This document shows, one piece after another, positions 26,872 to 33,622 of a stretch of DNA of 64,000 nucleotides. Below the pieces are notes generated by a model, which searched no databases, was not told the DNA's origin, and worked only from the letters and a program-made list of their open reading frames with translations. Numbering within the stretch: the first letter of the stretch is position 1; the number at the start of each line of letters is the position of its first letter. A program made the position numbers and the translations under genes. This DNA is from Paenilisteria riparia FSL S10-1204 (GTDB lineage: Bacteria; Bacillota; Bacilli; Lactobacillales; Listeriaceae), in contig NZ_AODL01000013.1 of NCBI RefSeq assembly GCF_000525995.1, forward strand, positions 54,450-118,449, given 5' to 3'.

Positions 26872-27345
26872 TTATTTCTCAAGTGGTGCTTTTCCTAGGA
26901 ATGCTTTGAACATCCAAATGTGTTTGTCGATGGAAGCTTTGAAGCCGATTAACATGTCTTGTGTTACGTCGTCGCCTTCTTTGCCAGTTAACTCGATCCC
27001 TTGTTGGTATTCGTCACGTAGCAATTCTAGTGTGCCTGTAAGGTCTTCCATGAATTGATCGATTGTTTTTGGTTTTGTGTACGGTGCTTCTTCTACACTT
27101 GCGTTTTCGGAAAACTCTTTTAGTGTGGAGAATGGAGCGCCACCTACTGCTAATAAACGTTCTGCGATTTCGTCTAATTGTTCGCCGAATTCGCTGTAAA
27201 GATCGTCCATTTTTTCATGTAATGTAAAGAAGTTATGGCCACGCATGAACCAGTGGATTTGATGAATTTTCACCGTAAATACGCTTAAGTTCGCCACCTG
27301 ATGGTTTAAAAATTCCTTTGTGTCTACTGAATTGATTGTTTTCAT
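26872..27345 (-). CDS. fri: Dps-family ferritin-like protein (non-heme iron-binding)
   Basis: A 157-residue Dps protein that oxidises and stores iron using peroxide and protects DNA from oxidative damage. The dinuclear ferroxidase site spans two subunits, with ligands in IHQIHWFMRGHNFFTLHEKMDDLY (two histidines plus Asp/Glu, about residues 27-50). Strong AAGGAGGAG precedes the ATG, and PerR-box-like sequences overlap the promoter. It corresponds to the listerial fri gene (lmo0943 as I recall). Confidence 0.95.
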   Translation of the reverse strand: MKTINSVDTKEFLNHQVANLSVFTVKIHQIHWFMRGHNFFTLHEKMDDLYSEFGEQLDEIAERLLAVGGAPFSTLKEFSENASVEEAPYTKPKTIDQFMEDLTGTLELLRDEYQQGIELTGKEGDDVTQDMLIGFKASIDKHIWMFKAFLGKAPLEK

Positions 27346-27364
27346 TTATAATTCTCCTCCTTAT

Positions 27365-27419
27365 TTATAATAACTATTATATAATAATAATTATAAACTA
27401 GATTTCACGATTTGTCCAA
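27365..27419 (-). promoter_or_regulatory. fri promoter with two PerR-box-like sequences
   Basis: TTGGAC (27414-27419) and TATAAT (27390-27395) are 18 bases apart on the minus strand. TTATAATTATTATTA (27382-27396) matches the PerR consensus TTATAATNATTATAA with one mismatch and covers the -10 box. A second copy at 27365-27379 has two mismatches. Peroxide-dependent derepression by PerR is known for Dps genes of this group. Confidence 0.65.
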
Positions 27420-27483
27420 TCGTGTGTCGCCTCACAAACTTTTTTTACCACAATTCTGCTGTTTTAAACACGAGGCGCGTCTA

Positions 27484-27520
27484 TTGACTTCTTTCTATTT
27501 TGTAACTACAATTGTTACAA
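27484..27520 (+). promoter_or_regulatory. Promoter and palindromic operator of the Rrf2 gene
   Basis: TTGACT (27484-27489) and TACAAT (27507-27512) are 17 bases apart. TTGTAAC-N7-GTTACAA (27500-27520) is a perfect inverted repeat centred on the -10 box and ends just ahead of the AGGAG ribosome binding site, consistent with self-repression by the downstream regulator. Confidence 0.75.
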
Positions 27521-27534
27521 AGGAGCTGATTTGG

Positions 27535-27963
27535 ATGAAAATAAGTAGCCGTTTTACTGTTGCTACCCATATTTTATCACTAATTGCTATGGAAGAGCCA
27601 CCATTAACCTCTTTGAGGATTGCTGCGAGTGTCAATACGAACCCTGTGGTGATTAGACGAATTAGCGGACAGTTGAAAAATGCAGGGCTTATTGCTGTGA
27701 AAGCTGGGTCTGGAGGTGCCACACTGTTAAAACCGCTTACTAAAATTACGCTTTTGGAAGTGTATCAAGCGGTGGATAGTGTGGAAGATGGCGAGCTGTT
27801 TCAATTTCATGAAAATCCCAATCCGAATTGTCAGGTTGGGGCGCATATTCAAGATGCCATGGAACAGACGCTGATTGAGGCGCAAAAAGCGATGGAGCAA
27901 GTATTGGCGAATCGGACAATGGCTGATGTGGTAGACACGATTCGTGCGGAGATAGCAGAATAA
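27535..27963 (+). CDS. Rrf2-family transcriptional regulator (YwnA-like)
   Basis: A 142-residue winged-helix regulator. The frame is open upstream, but AGGAG sits just before the ATG at 27535. The DNA-binding region reads LRIAASVNTNPVVIRRISGQLKNAGL, followed by GSGGATLLKPLTKITLLEVYQAV, typical of Rrf2. It has one cysteine (NPNCQVG, about residue 96), unlike the three-cysteine iron-sulfur members, so sensing is probably cluster-free as in YwnA. It is divergent from fri. Confidence 0.9.
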   Translation: MKISSRFTVATHILSLIAMEEPPLTSLRIAASVNTNPVVIRRISGQLKNAGLIAVKAGSGGATLLKPLTKITLLEVYQAVDSVEDGELFQFHENPNPNCQVGAHIQDAMEQTLIEAQKAMEQVLANRTMADVVDTIRAEIAE

Positions 27964-28019
27964 AAAGGGGAAATCAGTTTTGATACTAGCAACTGATTTT
28001 TGTAAGGAGGCTTTAGGTG

Positions 28020-28757
28020 ATGAGTGTTTGGTTACGCGGACGAAAGCCTGTTTCGGAGCATTCGATTGCGGCTTGGGAACAGGAGCATGAACTGGTTTTG
28101 CCGACGCTTTATAAGGAATTGTTATCGATTCATGATGGCGGGCTTTTGACGAAAAACCATTTTTCTGTGTCGGAACCGACGTCTTATGGTTTGGCAGATG
28201 CGGAAATTTATACGCTTGCAGGACTTGATGAGTTGCAGATGGCGATTCCTCAGGAGGATGATGTCGATTTGCCGGGACGCCAAGTGTATTTTCATCGGGA
28301 TGGGGATCGGTATATCGGGCTTGATTATCAGACGGATGCGCCGCGTGTGATTTATGTGGATTTTGAGACGTTGCAGACGTTGGTTGTTGCGGAAAGTTTT
28401 GCGGCGTTTATGGATTCACTTTACTTTTCTCCGTTTCCAGTTGAGTCGGTGCCTCGTTATCCGCTTGTGAAGGTGGAACAGATGTTGGCGCTTGCGAATG
28501 TGGCGAAAACGTTGCAGATTCTTGAGTTGCTGGAGGATTGCGAGGATAAATCGTGGTATTTGGCGCGGATTGATGGCTTGTTGCATTCAGAGGAGTCGCC
28601 GTATCAGCAGATTGGTGTGACATTGCTGGAAAATCAAATCTTTTATTTCCGGCGAAAATTGGACGAAAGTCGTATAACTGCGATGCTTGAATGGTTGGAA
28701 TCGCAACATATTTGGCCTGAAAAGGTTGCGGAATTGCGCAAAGAATGGGAGGATTAG
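28020..28757 (+). CDS. SMI1/KNR4 (SUKH) family protein
   Basis: A 245-residue protein with an N-terminal SUKH/SMI1-KNR4 domain: IAAWEQEHELVLPTLYKELLSIHDGG (about residues 17-42), then GDRYIGLDYQ and IYVDFETLQTLVVAESFAAFMDSL. The C-terminal third is helical with no recognised domain. Many SUKH proteins are immunity proteins against toxins, but no toxin gene is beside it and it is co-transcribed with a tyrosine phosphatase, so I do not assign that role. The ATG at 28020 follows AAGGAGG; a GTG lies one codon earlier. Confidence 0.8.
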   Translation: MSVWLRGRKPVSEHSIAAWEQEHELVLPTLYKELLSIHDGGLLTKNHFSVSEPTSYGLADAEIYTLAGLDELQMAIPQEDDVDLPGRQVYFHRDGDRYIGLDYQTDAPRVIYVDFETLQTLVVAESFAAFMDSLYFSPFPVESVPRYPLVKVEQMLALANVAKTLQILELLEDCEDKSWYLARIDGLLHSEESPYQQIGVTLLENQIFYFRRKLDESRITAMLEWLESQHIWPEKVAELRKEWED

Positions 28758-28758
28758 G

Positions 28759-29232
28759 ATGGTTGTTCGTGTATTGTTTGTATGTTTAGGGAATATTTGC
28801 AGATCTCCGATGGCAGAGGGTATGTTTCGCGCGAAGGTAGATGCGGCGGGGCTTAGTGATGCGATTCGGATTGATTCTGCGGCGACGGGAAATTGGAATT
28901 TGGGAAATCCGCCACATCGCGGTACGCAGCAAGTTTTGACGAAGCATGGGATTGATTATTCGCAAATGCGGGCTCGGTTGATTGATAAGGATGATTTCGC
29001 CGATTTCGATTATGTCATTGGCATGGATGGCTCAAATATGCAGGATTTAGAGGCGTTAAAGCCGTTGGAAAGTGATGTTATGTTGAAAAAATTGATGGAC
29101 TTTGCGCCTGATGAAGGGCAACATGATGTGCCTGATCCGTACTATACGGGAAATTTCGCGGAAACAGAGCGGCTTGTTAGTGCTGGGTGCGACGGGCTTT
29201 TAAAAGCGATTCGGGAAAAGTTTTCATTATAA
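28759..29232 (+). CDS. Low-molecular-weight protein tyrosine phosphatase
   Basis: A 157-residue enzyme with the P-loop CLGNICRSPMAE (catalytic cysteine near residue 8) right at the N-terminus and the general-acid aspartate in VPDPYYTG near the end. It removes phosphate from tyrosine in proteins. The ATG at 28759 follows GGGAGG and starts one base after the stop of the SUKH gene, so the two are translationally close. It ends in a strong terminator. Confidence 0.93.
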   Translation: MVVRVLFVCLGNICRSPMAEGMFRAKVDAAGLSDAIRIDSAATGNWNLGNPPHRGTQQVLTKHGIDYSQMRARLIDKDDFADFDYVIGMDGSNMQDLEALKPLESDVMLKKLMDFAPDEGQHDVPDPYYTGNFAETERLVSAGCDGLLKAIREKFSL

Positions 29233-29244
29233 GTTTATTGTTCT

Positions 29245-29287
29245 AAAAAGGATACGAAATTCGAACAAAAATTTCGTATCCTTTTTA
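29245..29287. terminator. Bidirectional terminator
   Basis: AAAAAGGATACGAAAT and ATTTCGTATCCTTTTT are perfectly complementary, between the convergent phosphatase and DUF3139 genes. Confidence 0.85.
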
Positions 29288-29301
29288 TTTCTATTAGTAA
29301 T

Positions 29302-29649
29302 TTACTTTAATGGGGGATACTTTACTTCGGAGTCTTCTTCGCTTGATCCATCTTTATATACTATTAGATAGACTTTATAGGGAAATTTGAATTTCTTATC
29401 ATAATTATATTCATAATCCATTTTCGAATCATCTTTTAGTTTTACAAAAGCTGTATACCCTCCTATTGTCCAATTCTTTTTTATTTTCCTAGATACTATT
29501 TGATTTTCTGGAACACCTTGTTCCTGCATATAACTTTCTATTGCTTGATTTGCGTTATGCTTTGGAATCATAAATAAAAAGATATAGCCTATAAAACTAA
29601 GTACAAGGATGGTACCAATAGTTATCCACAAGTTTCGATATTTCTTCAT
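29302..29649 (-). CDS. DUF3139-like membrane-anchored protein
   Basis: A 115-residue protein with one N-terminal transmembrane helix (about residues 8-27) and a small extracytoplasmic domain containing AIESYMQEQGVPENQI and IGGYTAFVKLKDD, the pattern of DUF3139. The ATG at 29649 follows AGGGAG; a TTG lies three codons earlier. It is downstream of the secreted protein gene in one operon. Function unknown. Confidence 0.72.
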   Translation of the reverse strand: MKKYRNLWITIGTILVLSFIGYIFLFMIPKHNANQAIESYMQEQGVPENQIVSRKIKKNWTIGGYTAFVKLKDDSKMDYEYNYDKKFKFPYKVYLIVYKDGSSEEDSEVKYPPLK

Positions 29650-29673
29650 TTGACTCAACTCCCTAATTTGATT

Positions 29674-30498
29674 TTAATTAAATCCTTTTACAAATTGAGG
29701 GCTATAAGCACCGTTAAAATAGCTCGGAAGATCATATGGAAGAGCCAAAGATGGAAATACACGGATAACTGGTTTACTGCCTGTTCCAAAATAAAATGCC
29801 TGTATTACAATCTTAGAACAATACGTTGGATCTTTGGAGTATCTACTACCAGTCACATTATACGATGGCCACTTGTCTTGTTTTTTTGTGCCTGTTGAAG
29901 AATAATAATTTCTATCAGCCCAGTTAGCCGCTGCATTAGCAATAGAACTATCTTTTACTCGGTACACTTTAACCCATCCTTTCGAATCGTATATTGTCAT
30001 CCATTTTACGGTTGTTAATTGCCTTGTCGTTGTTCCCGGTCCTGGTATATCCAAAATATAATCGTTACCATTTGCGATTGCGGCATGACCTAGAACACCA
30101 GCTGATGAGGTACCATTAGAAATCAAGATATCTCCTTTTTTCACTGTGTACCCTTTGTAAACACCCTTTAGTAGTGATTGAGGTACTTCTTCAACAAATT
30201 CATCTGCCACAGGTGGTTGCCCGTAATTATTCATTTTTATCCATTCTGCATACGTGGTTGATATATCATAAACTTTCTCCTTTAATCCATCTTCATACAC
30301 AGGATAGTACTCATTTTCGTTTACATCAATCCACTGTTCTAAACTAACGTTTGCTGTATTAATTTTCCCCTCAGACACTCCCTGTTCATAAATTTTCTGA
30401 TAGTTAGCTTCTCCCTTAGCACTAATATTTAGTGGAGCCACTAACATACAAACAACAATTGCGAAATAAGCAAAAACTACTACAATCCACTTTTTCAT
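29674..30498 (-). CDS. Secreted YiiX-like (permuted NlpC/P60 fold) cysteine hydrolase
   Basis: A 274-residue protein with a signal peptide (cleavage after NISA near residue 27). The first half has two related segments with EQWIDVNENEYYPVYEDG and AEWIKMNN. The second half carries KKGDILISNGTS, a histidine in LGHAAIANGNDYILDIPG and a cysteine in DPTYCSKIVIQAFY. This His-then-Cys order is that of the circularly permuted NlpC/P60 (YiiX/YaeF, LRAT-like) fold, so a surface thiol hydrolase acting on wall or lipid amide/ester bonds is likely. Substrate unknown. Shares an operon with the DUF3139 gene. Confidence 0.72.
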   Translation of the reverse strand: MKKWIVVVFAYFAIVVCMLVAPLNISAKGEANYQKIYEQGVSEGKINTANVSLEQWIDVNENEYYPVYEDGLKEKVYDISTTYAEWIKMNNYGQPPVADEFVEEVPQSLLKGVYKGYTVKKGDILISNGTSSAGVLGHAAIANGNDYILDIPGPGTTTRQLTTVKWMTIYDSKGWVKVYRVKDSSIANAAANWADRNYYSSTGTKKQDKWPSYNVTGSRYSKDPTYCSKIVIQAFYFGTGSKPVIRVFPSLALPYDLPSYFNGAYSPQFVKGFN

Positions 30499-30635
30499 TT
30501 CATTCCCTCTCTCTTAGTTTGTTTTACGAAAAAATAAATATATAATTAGCTGAAAAATAACGAATTTATTTCAACTGTAACATAATTATATCATGAATGC
30601 GCTTTCTTTTAAACCACAGTCCTAAAAATCTCAAA

Positions 30636-30664
30636 ATAAAAAACTAGCCCTCAGACTAGTCTTC
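30636..30664 (-). terminator. Terminator of the queG-trmL-nitroreductase operon
   Basis: ACTAG and CTAGT stem with a short loop on the minus strand, followed by TTTTTTATTTTG. Confidence 0.6.
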
Positions 30665-30671
30665 CATGCCA

Positions 30672-31409
30672 TTATTTTTTACCTAATTTTTTGCTTTCTA
30701 AGAAGCTTTTCAAATCAAGTCTTGTGGAATGTTTTAAACCGCGCTCGATTTGGTCTGTCCAGCCTTCTACTCGGTTTCCGCCAGTTCTTGCGCTGTAGTA
30801 GTCGCGGATGGTGTTGTCGTATTGGATGAAGTCGTCCATTGTTTTTTCTTGGTACTGATTTTCGTGGTAGACCAGTTCGGATGATAGGCGTGGTTTTGGT
30901 GCAGAATTGGCGGTTGGATGTCCGACTGTTAAGCCGAATAATGGCGTTGCGTAGTCTGGAATACGTAGAAGTTCGGCCACTTTTGCCAAGTCATTGCGGA
31001 TGCCTCCGATGTAGCAAATACCTAAGCCCATAGATTCTGCTGCAATAGCCATGTTTTGAGCTGCTAGCGTCGCGTCGATGGTTGCTACGAGTAAGCGCTC
31101 CATCGATGATAAGGAGTCTGTTGCTACGCCACGCGCCTCGCCAATTTTGTGGTGCCGTGATAAGTCTGCCACGAAAACAAAGAATTGCCCTGTTTTGATG
31201 ATATACGGCTGATTTCCTGCAATTTCAGACAGCGATTCGCGCAAGGCCATGTCTGATACGCCAATAATGGAATACGCCTGCACAAAACTAGATGTGGAGG
31301 CCGCTTGGGCACTTTTTACAAGTAAATCAATTTCTGCTTTTGTCAGCGCTTGGTCGGTGAATTCCCGAACCGAATAGTGACTTAAAATTCCTTCAATCGT
31401 CTCGTTCAT
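30672..31409 (-). CDS. NADPH-dependent nitro/flavin reductase (NfrA-like)
   Basis: A 245-residue FMN-dependent nitroreductase. The N-terminal SHYSVREFTDQALTKAEI holds the conserved arginine for FMN binding, followed by AAQAASTSSFVQAYSIIG; LGICYIGGIRND and LFGLTVGHPT complete the NfrA pattern. It reduces nitro compounds, quinones or flavins with NADPH. The ATG at 31409 lies 9 bases after AGGGG. It follows trmL closely and ends the operon (lmo0936-like). Confidence 0.9.
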   Translation of the reverse strand: MNETIEGILSHYSVREFTDQALTKAEIDLLVKSAQAASTSSFVQAYSIIGVSDMALRESLSEIAGNQPYIIKTGQFFVFVADLSRHHKIGEARGVATDSLSSMERLLVATIDATLAAQNMAIAAESMGLGICYIGGIRNDLAKVAELLRIPDYATPLFGLTVGHPTANSAPKPRLSSELVYHENQYQEKTMDDFIQYDNTIRDYYSARTGGNRVEGWTDQIERGLKHSTRLDLKSFLESKKLGKK

Positions 31410-31421
31410 ACGACTCATCCC

Positions 31422-31931
31422 CTAGTCTTTAAAAATTTTACGATCATAATGTGGCATTTGGTCCAATTCGCCAAATTGTTGTTGTCGCAAGCATTCGTAA
31501 ATCAAAATGGCCGCGGTATTCGACAAGTTAAGCGAACGAATATGGTCTGTCATCGGAATGCGCAAACACGTGTCTTCATGCGCCGCTAAAATCTCGTCTG
31601 GTAAACCTGTTGTTTCCTTCCCAAAAATAAAGAAGTAATCCTTGTCTGTGTCTTGATAATCGACATCGCTGTACAAATGACGCCCAAATTTCGTAATAAA
31701 ATAAAATGCGCCGCCAGCATTCTTTTCAAAAAACTCTTCAATCGAGTCATAATATGCCAACTTCACATGATCCCAATAATCGAGTCCCGCGCGTTTTAAC
31801 ATCTTGTCGTCCGTCGAAAAACCGAGTGGGCGAATCAGATGCAAATAAGTATCCGTCCCCGCACATGTTCTCGAAATATTTCCCGTATTTGCCGGGATTT
31901 CTGGTTGAAAAAGTACTATATGATTTGCCAA
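31422..31931 (-). CDS. trmL: tRNA (cytidine/uridine-34-2'-O)-methyltransferase
   Basis: A 169-residue SPOUT-fold methyltransferase that methylates the ribose of the wobble base in tRNA-Leu. Family motifs: VLFQPEIPANTGNISRTC at the start, IFGKETTGLPDEIL in the middle and the knot region RIPMTDHIRSLNLSNTAAI at the end. I prefer the TTG start at 31931 (AAGGTG 7 bases upstream, giving LANHIVLF) to a GTG three codons earlier. The ribosome site overlaps the stop of queG, suggesting translational coupling. Also known as cspR. Confidence 0.92.
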   Translation of the reverse strand: MANHIVLFQPEIPANTGNISRTCAGTDTYLHLIRPLGFSTDDKMLKRAGLDYWDHVKLAYYDSIEEFFEKNAGGAFYFITKFGRHLYSDVDYQDTDKDYFFIFGKETTGLPDEILAAHEDTCLRIPMTDHIRSLNLSNTAAILIYECLRQQQFGELDQMPHYDRKIFKD

Positions 31932-31936
31932 TCCGT

Positions 31937-33076
31937 TCACCTTATTCCTATTAAATTCTTCGCCCGCATAATTTCTGCGAGCACTTCTTTGTCCTCGTCG
32001 TGTGCTTTTTGCAACGCTTCTTTGGCTTCTTCTCCGCCAATTTTACCAAGCGCCCAAGCTGCCGTCCCACGAATAACTGGCCGCGTGTCTTCCGTCATAC
32101 ACCGAATCAACTCGGGCACCGCGGTCTTATCTTTATAGCGCGCCAACACAATAATCGCATTGCGTTGAATGGGCTTTTTGCCGCGCCACGAGCCTGCCAT
32201 CGGTCCGAATTTTGCCTTAAATTCTTTGTTCGAAATCGAAAGAAGTGGCTTTAATTCAGGCTTCACAAGTTCAGGATCTGGCTCCATCGCCTCATGGAAA
32301 TGAAAGTCATGTCCGCGGTTGTAAGGGCAAACCACCTGACACGTGTCGCAACCATATAACCGATTATGCAACACATCGCGATATTTTTCATCCAAAAAGC
32401 CTTTCGTCTGGCTCAAATAACTCAAACAAATCTTCGGGTTCATCTTTCCTTCGCCGAGCAAACTGCCAGTAGGACAAGCTTCGACGCACTTATTACAATC
32501 CCCACACAAGTCCCCCATCGGCTTATCCGGCGCCAAAGGTAAATTCGTCACCATCTCACCCAAATAAATAAAAGAACCGAATTCCGGCGAAATAAGCAAC
32601 GTATTCTTGCCCCGCCAACCAAGTCCTGCGCGTTCAGCCACCGCAACGTCCGAAAGCTCTCCCGTATCGACCATTGATTTAAACCGCGCCTCCGGAACAA
32701 GCTCCGTAATAAAAGTCTCTAATTTCGCCAACTTCTCACGCAACACCGTATGATAATCCGTCCCCCACGATGCCCGTGAAAAAACACCACGACGCGCTTC
32801 CTTACGACTCACAGGCTCCTCTTTCATCTTCGAAGGATATGCCAGTGCAATCGCAATAATCGACCGCGGTGCATCAAAAATAAGGTCAGGATACACCCGC
32901 TCATCGATGTTTGGGTGCTCAAACCCCGTCAACACGTCCTCTTTCACGGCGACTTCCAACCTAGCCTTCAACTCCAAAAAAGGATCAGCCGAAGCAAATC
33001 CTATTTTTTGAATACCTATTTCGTTCGCGTATTGGATAATGTCTTGTTTTAACTGCTTCATATCTATATTTTGCAA
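31937..33076 (-). CDS. queG: Epoxyqueuosine reductase
   Basis: A 379-residue enzyme of the final step of queuosine synthesis, using cobalamin and two [4Fe-4S] clusters. The cluster motifs are CGDCNKCVEACPTGSL and YGCDTCQVVCPYNRG. The C-terminal HEAT-like repeat (KDKTAVPELIRCMTEDTRP onward) is typical of the long form. I prefer the TTG at 33076 because GAGG lies 8 bases upstream; a GTG three codons earlier and an ATG five codons later are alternatives. First in the operon with trmL, both acting on tRNA. Confidence 0.93.
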   Translation of the reverse strand: MQNIDMKQLKQDIIQYANEIGIQKIGFASADPFLELKARLEVAVKEDVLTGFEHPNIDERVYPDLIFDAPRSIIAIALAYPSKMKEEPVSRKEARRGVFSRASWGTDYHTVLREKLAKLETFITELVPEARFKSMVDTGELSDVAVAERAGLGWRGKNTLLISPEFGSFIYLGEMVTNLPLAPDKPMGDLCGDCNKCVEACPTGSLLGEGKMNPKICLSYLSQTKGFLDEKYRDVLHNRLYGCDTCQVVCPYNRGHDFHFHEAMEPDPELVKPELKPLLSISNKEFKAKFGPMAGSWRGKKPIQRNAIIVLARYKDKTAVPELIRCMTEDTRPVIRGTAAWALGKIGGEEAKEALQKAHDEDKEVLAEIMRAKNLIGIR

Positions 33077-33139
33077 GGTTTGCACCTCGGTTCTTAGATT
33101 TAGTCTTCGCTATCTTTGTCTTCCATAAAAGTCATTGTT

Positions 33140-33210
33140 ACATAAAAAAGGCCCAGCGTCATGTTCTGGGTGGTTTGGTTTCGCGCTCCAGTTTTTGTCG
33201 GAGCTAAACG
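33140..33210 (-). promoter_or_regulatory. Two hairpins in the queG leader, the second a terminator
   Basis: On the minus strand GCTCC and GGAGC form a hairpin (about 33186-33204), then CCCAG and CTGGG form another (33151-33170) followed by CCTTTTTT. The second looks like an intrinsic terminator 65 bases upstream of queG. It may be an attenuator of queG, the end of a small RNA, or a second terminator behind the tRNA gene. Confidence 0.45.
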
Positions 33211-33230
33211 AGCCGATTCAGCTTTTCAAA

Positions 33231-33275
33231 TAATAAAACGCAATGCTTCGCTTATAAAGTTCGAAACACTGCGTT
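33231..33275 (-). terminator. Terminator of tRNA-Gly
   Basis: AACGCAGTGTTTCG and CGAAGCATTGCGTT pair over 14 positions with two wobbles on the minus strand, followed by TTATTATTTG. Confidence 0.75.
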
Positions 33276-33290
33276 GATAACATATTTAAG

Positions 33291-33361
33291 AGCGGGTGAT
33301 GAGAATCGAACTCACGACAACAGCTTGGAAGGCTGTAGTTTTACCACTAAACTACACCCGC
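33291..33361 (-). tRNA. tRNA-Gly (anticodon TCC)
   Basis: 71 bases. The acceptor arms GCGGGTG and CACCCGC pair perfectly; the D arm contains AGTTTAGTGGTAAAACT, the anticodon arm ACAGCCTTCCAAGCTGT with anticodon TCC, and the T arm GTGAGTTCGATTCTCAT. The CCA end is not encoded. It stands alone with its own terminator. Confidence 0.96.
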
Positions 33362-33622
33362 ATAGTTTAGAACAAGTTGTTCTAGCAACATTTAATATAT
33401 TATCACTACTAGGCAGGTTTGGCAAGGGGTTTTTGAAATTTTTTTTTAGTTATTTGTGATTCGGATAGATTTCTATCATTTTATCGCTAATTTTTATAAC
33501 ACTTCATAACTTTGGTAACTTAAATGCAGGTAATTTTTAAAACTTATTTCCTACCCTGTTCATTCTTTTTTCACATTTCCCAGCTACACTTGATTTATTA
33601 GCAAATGAAGGAAGTGATGGAA

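Noticed and set aside
28020..29232. SUKH protein as immunity partner of a toxin system
   Set aside because: No toxin, polymorphic-toxin domain or second immunity gene is adjacent; the partner gene is a tyrosine phosphatase.
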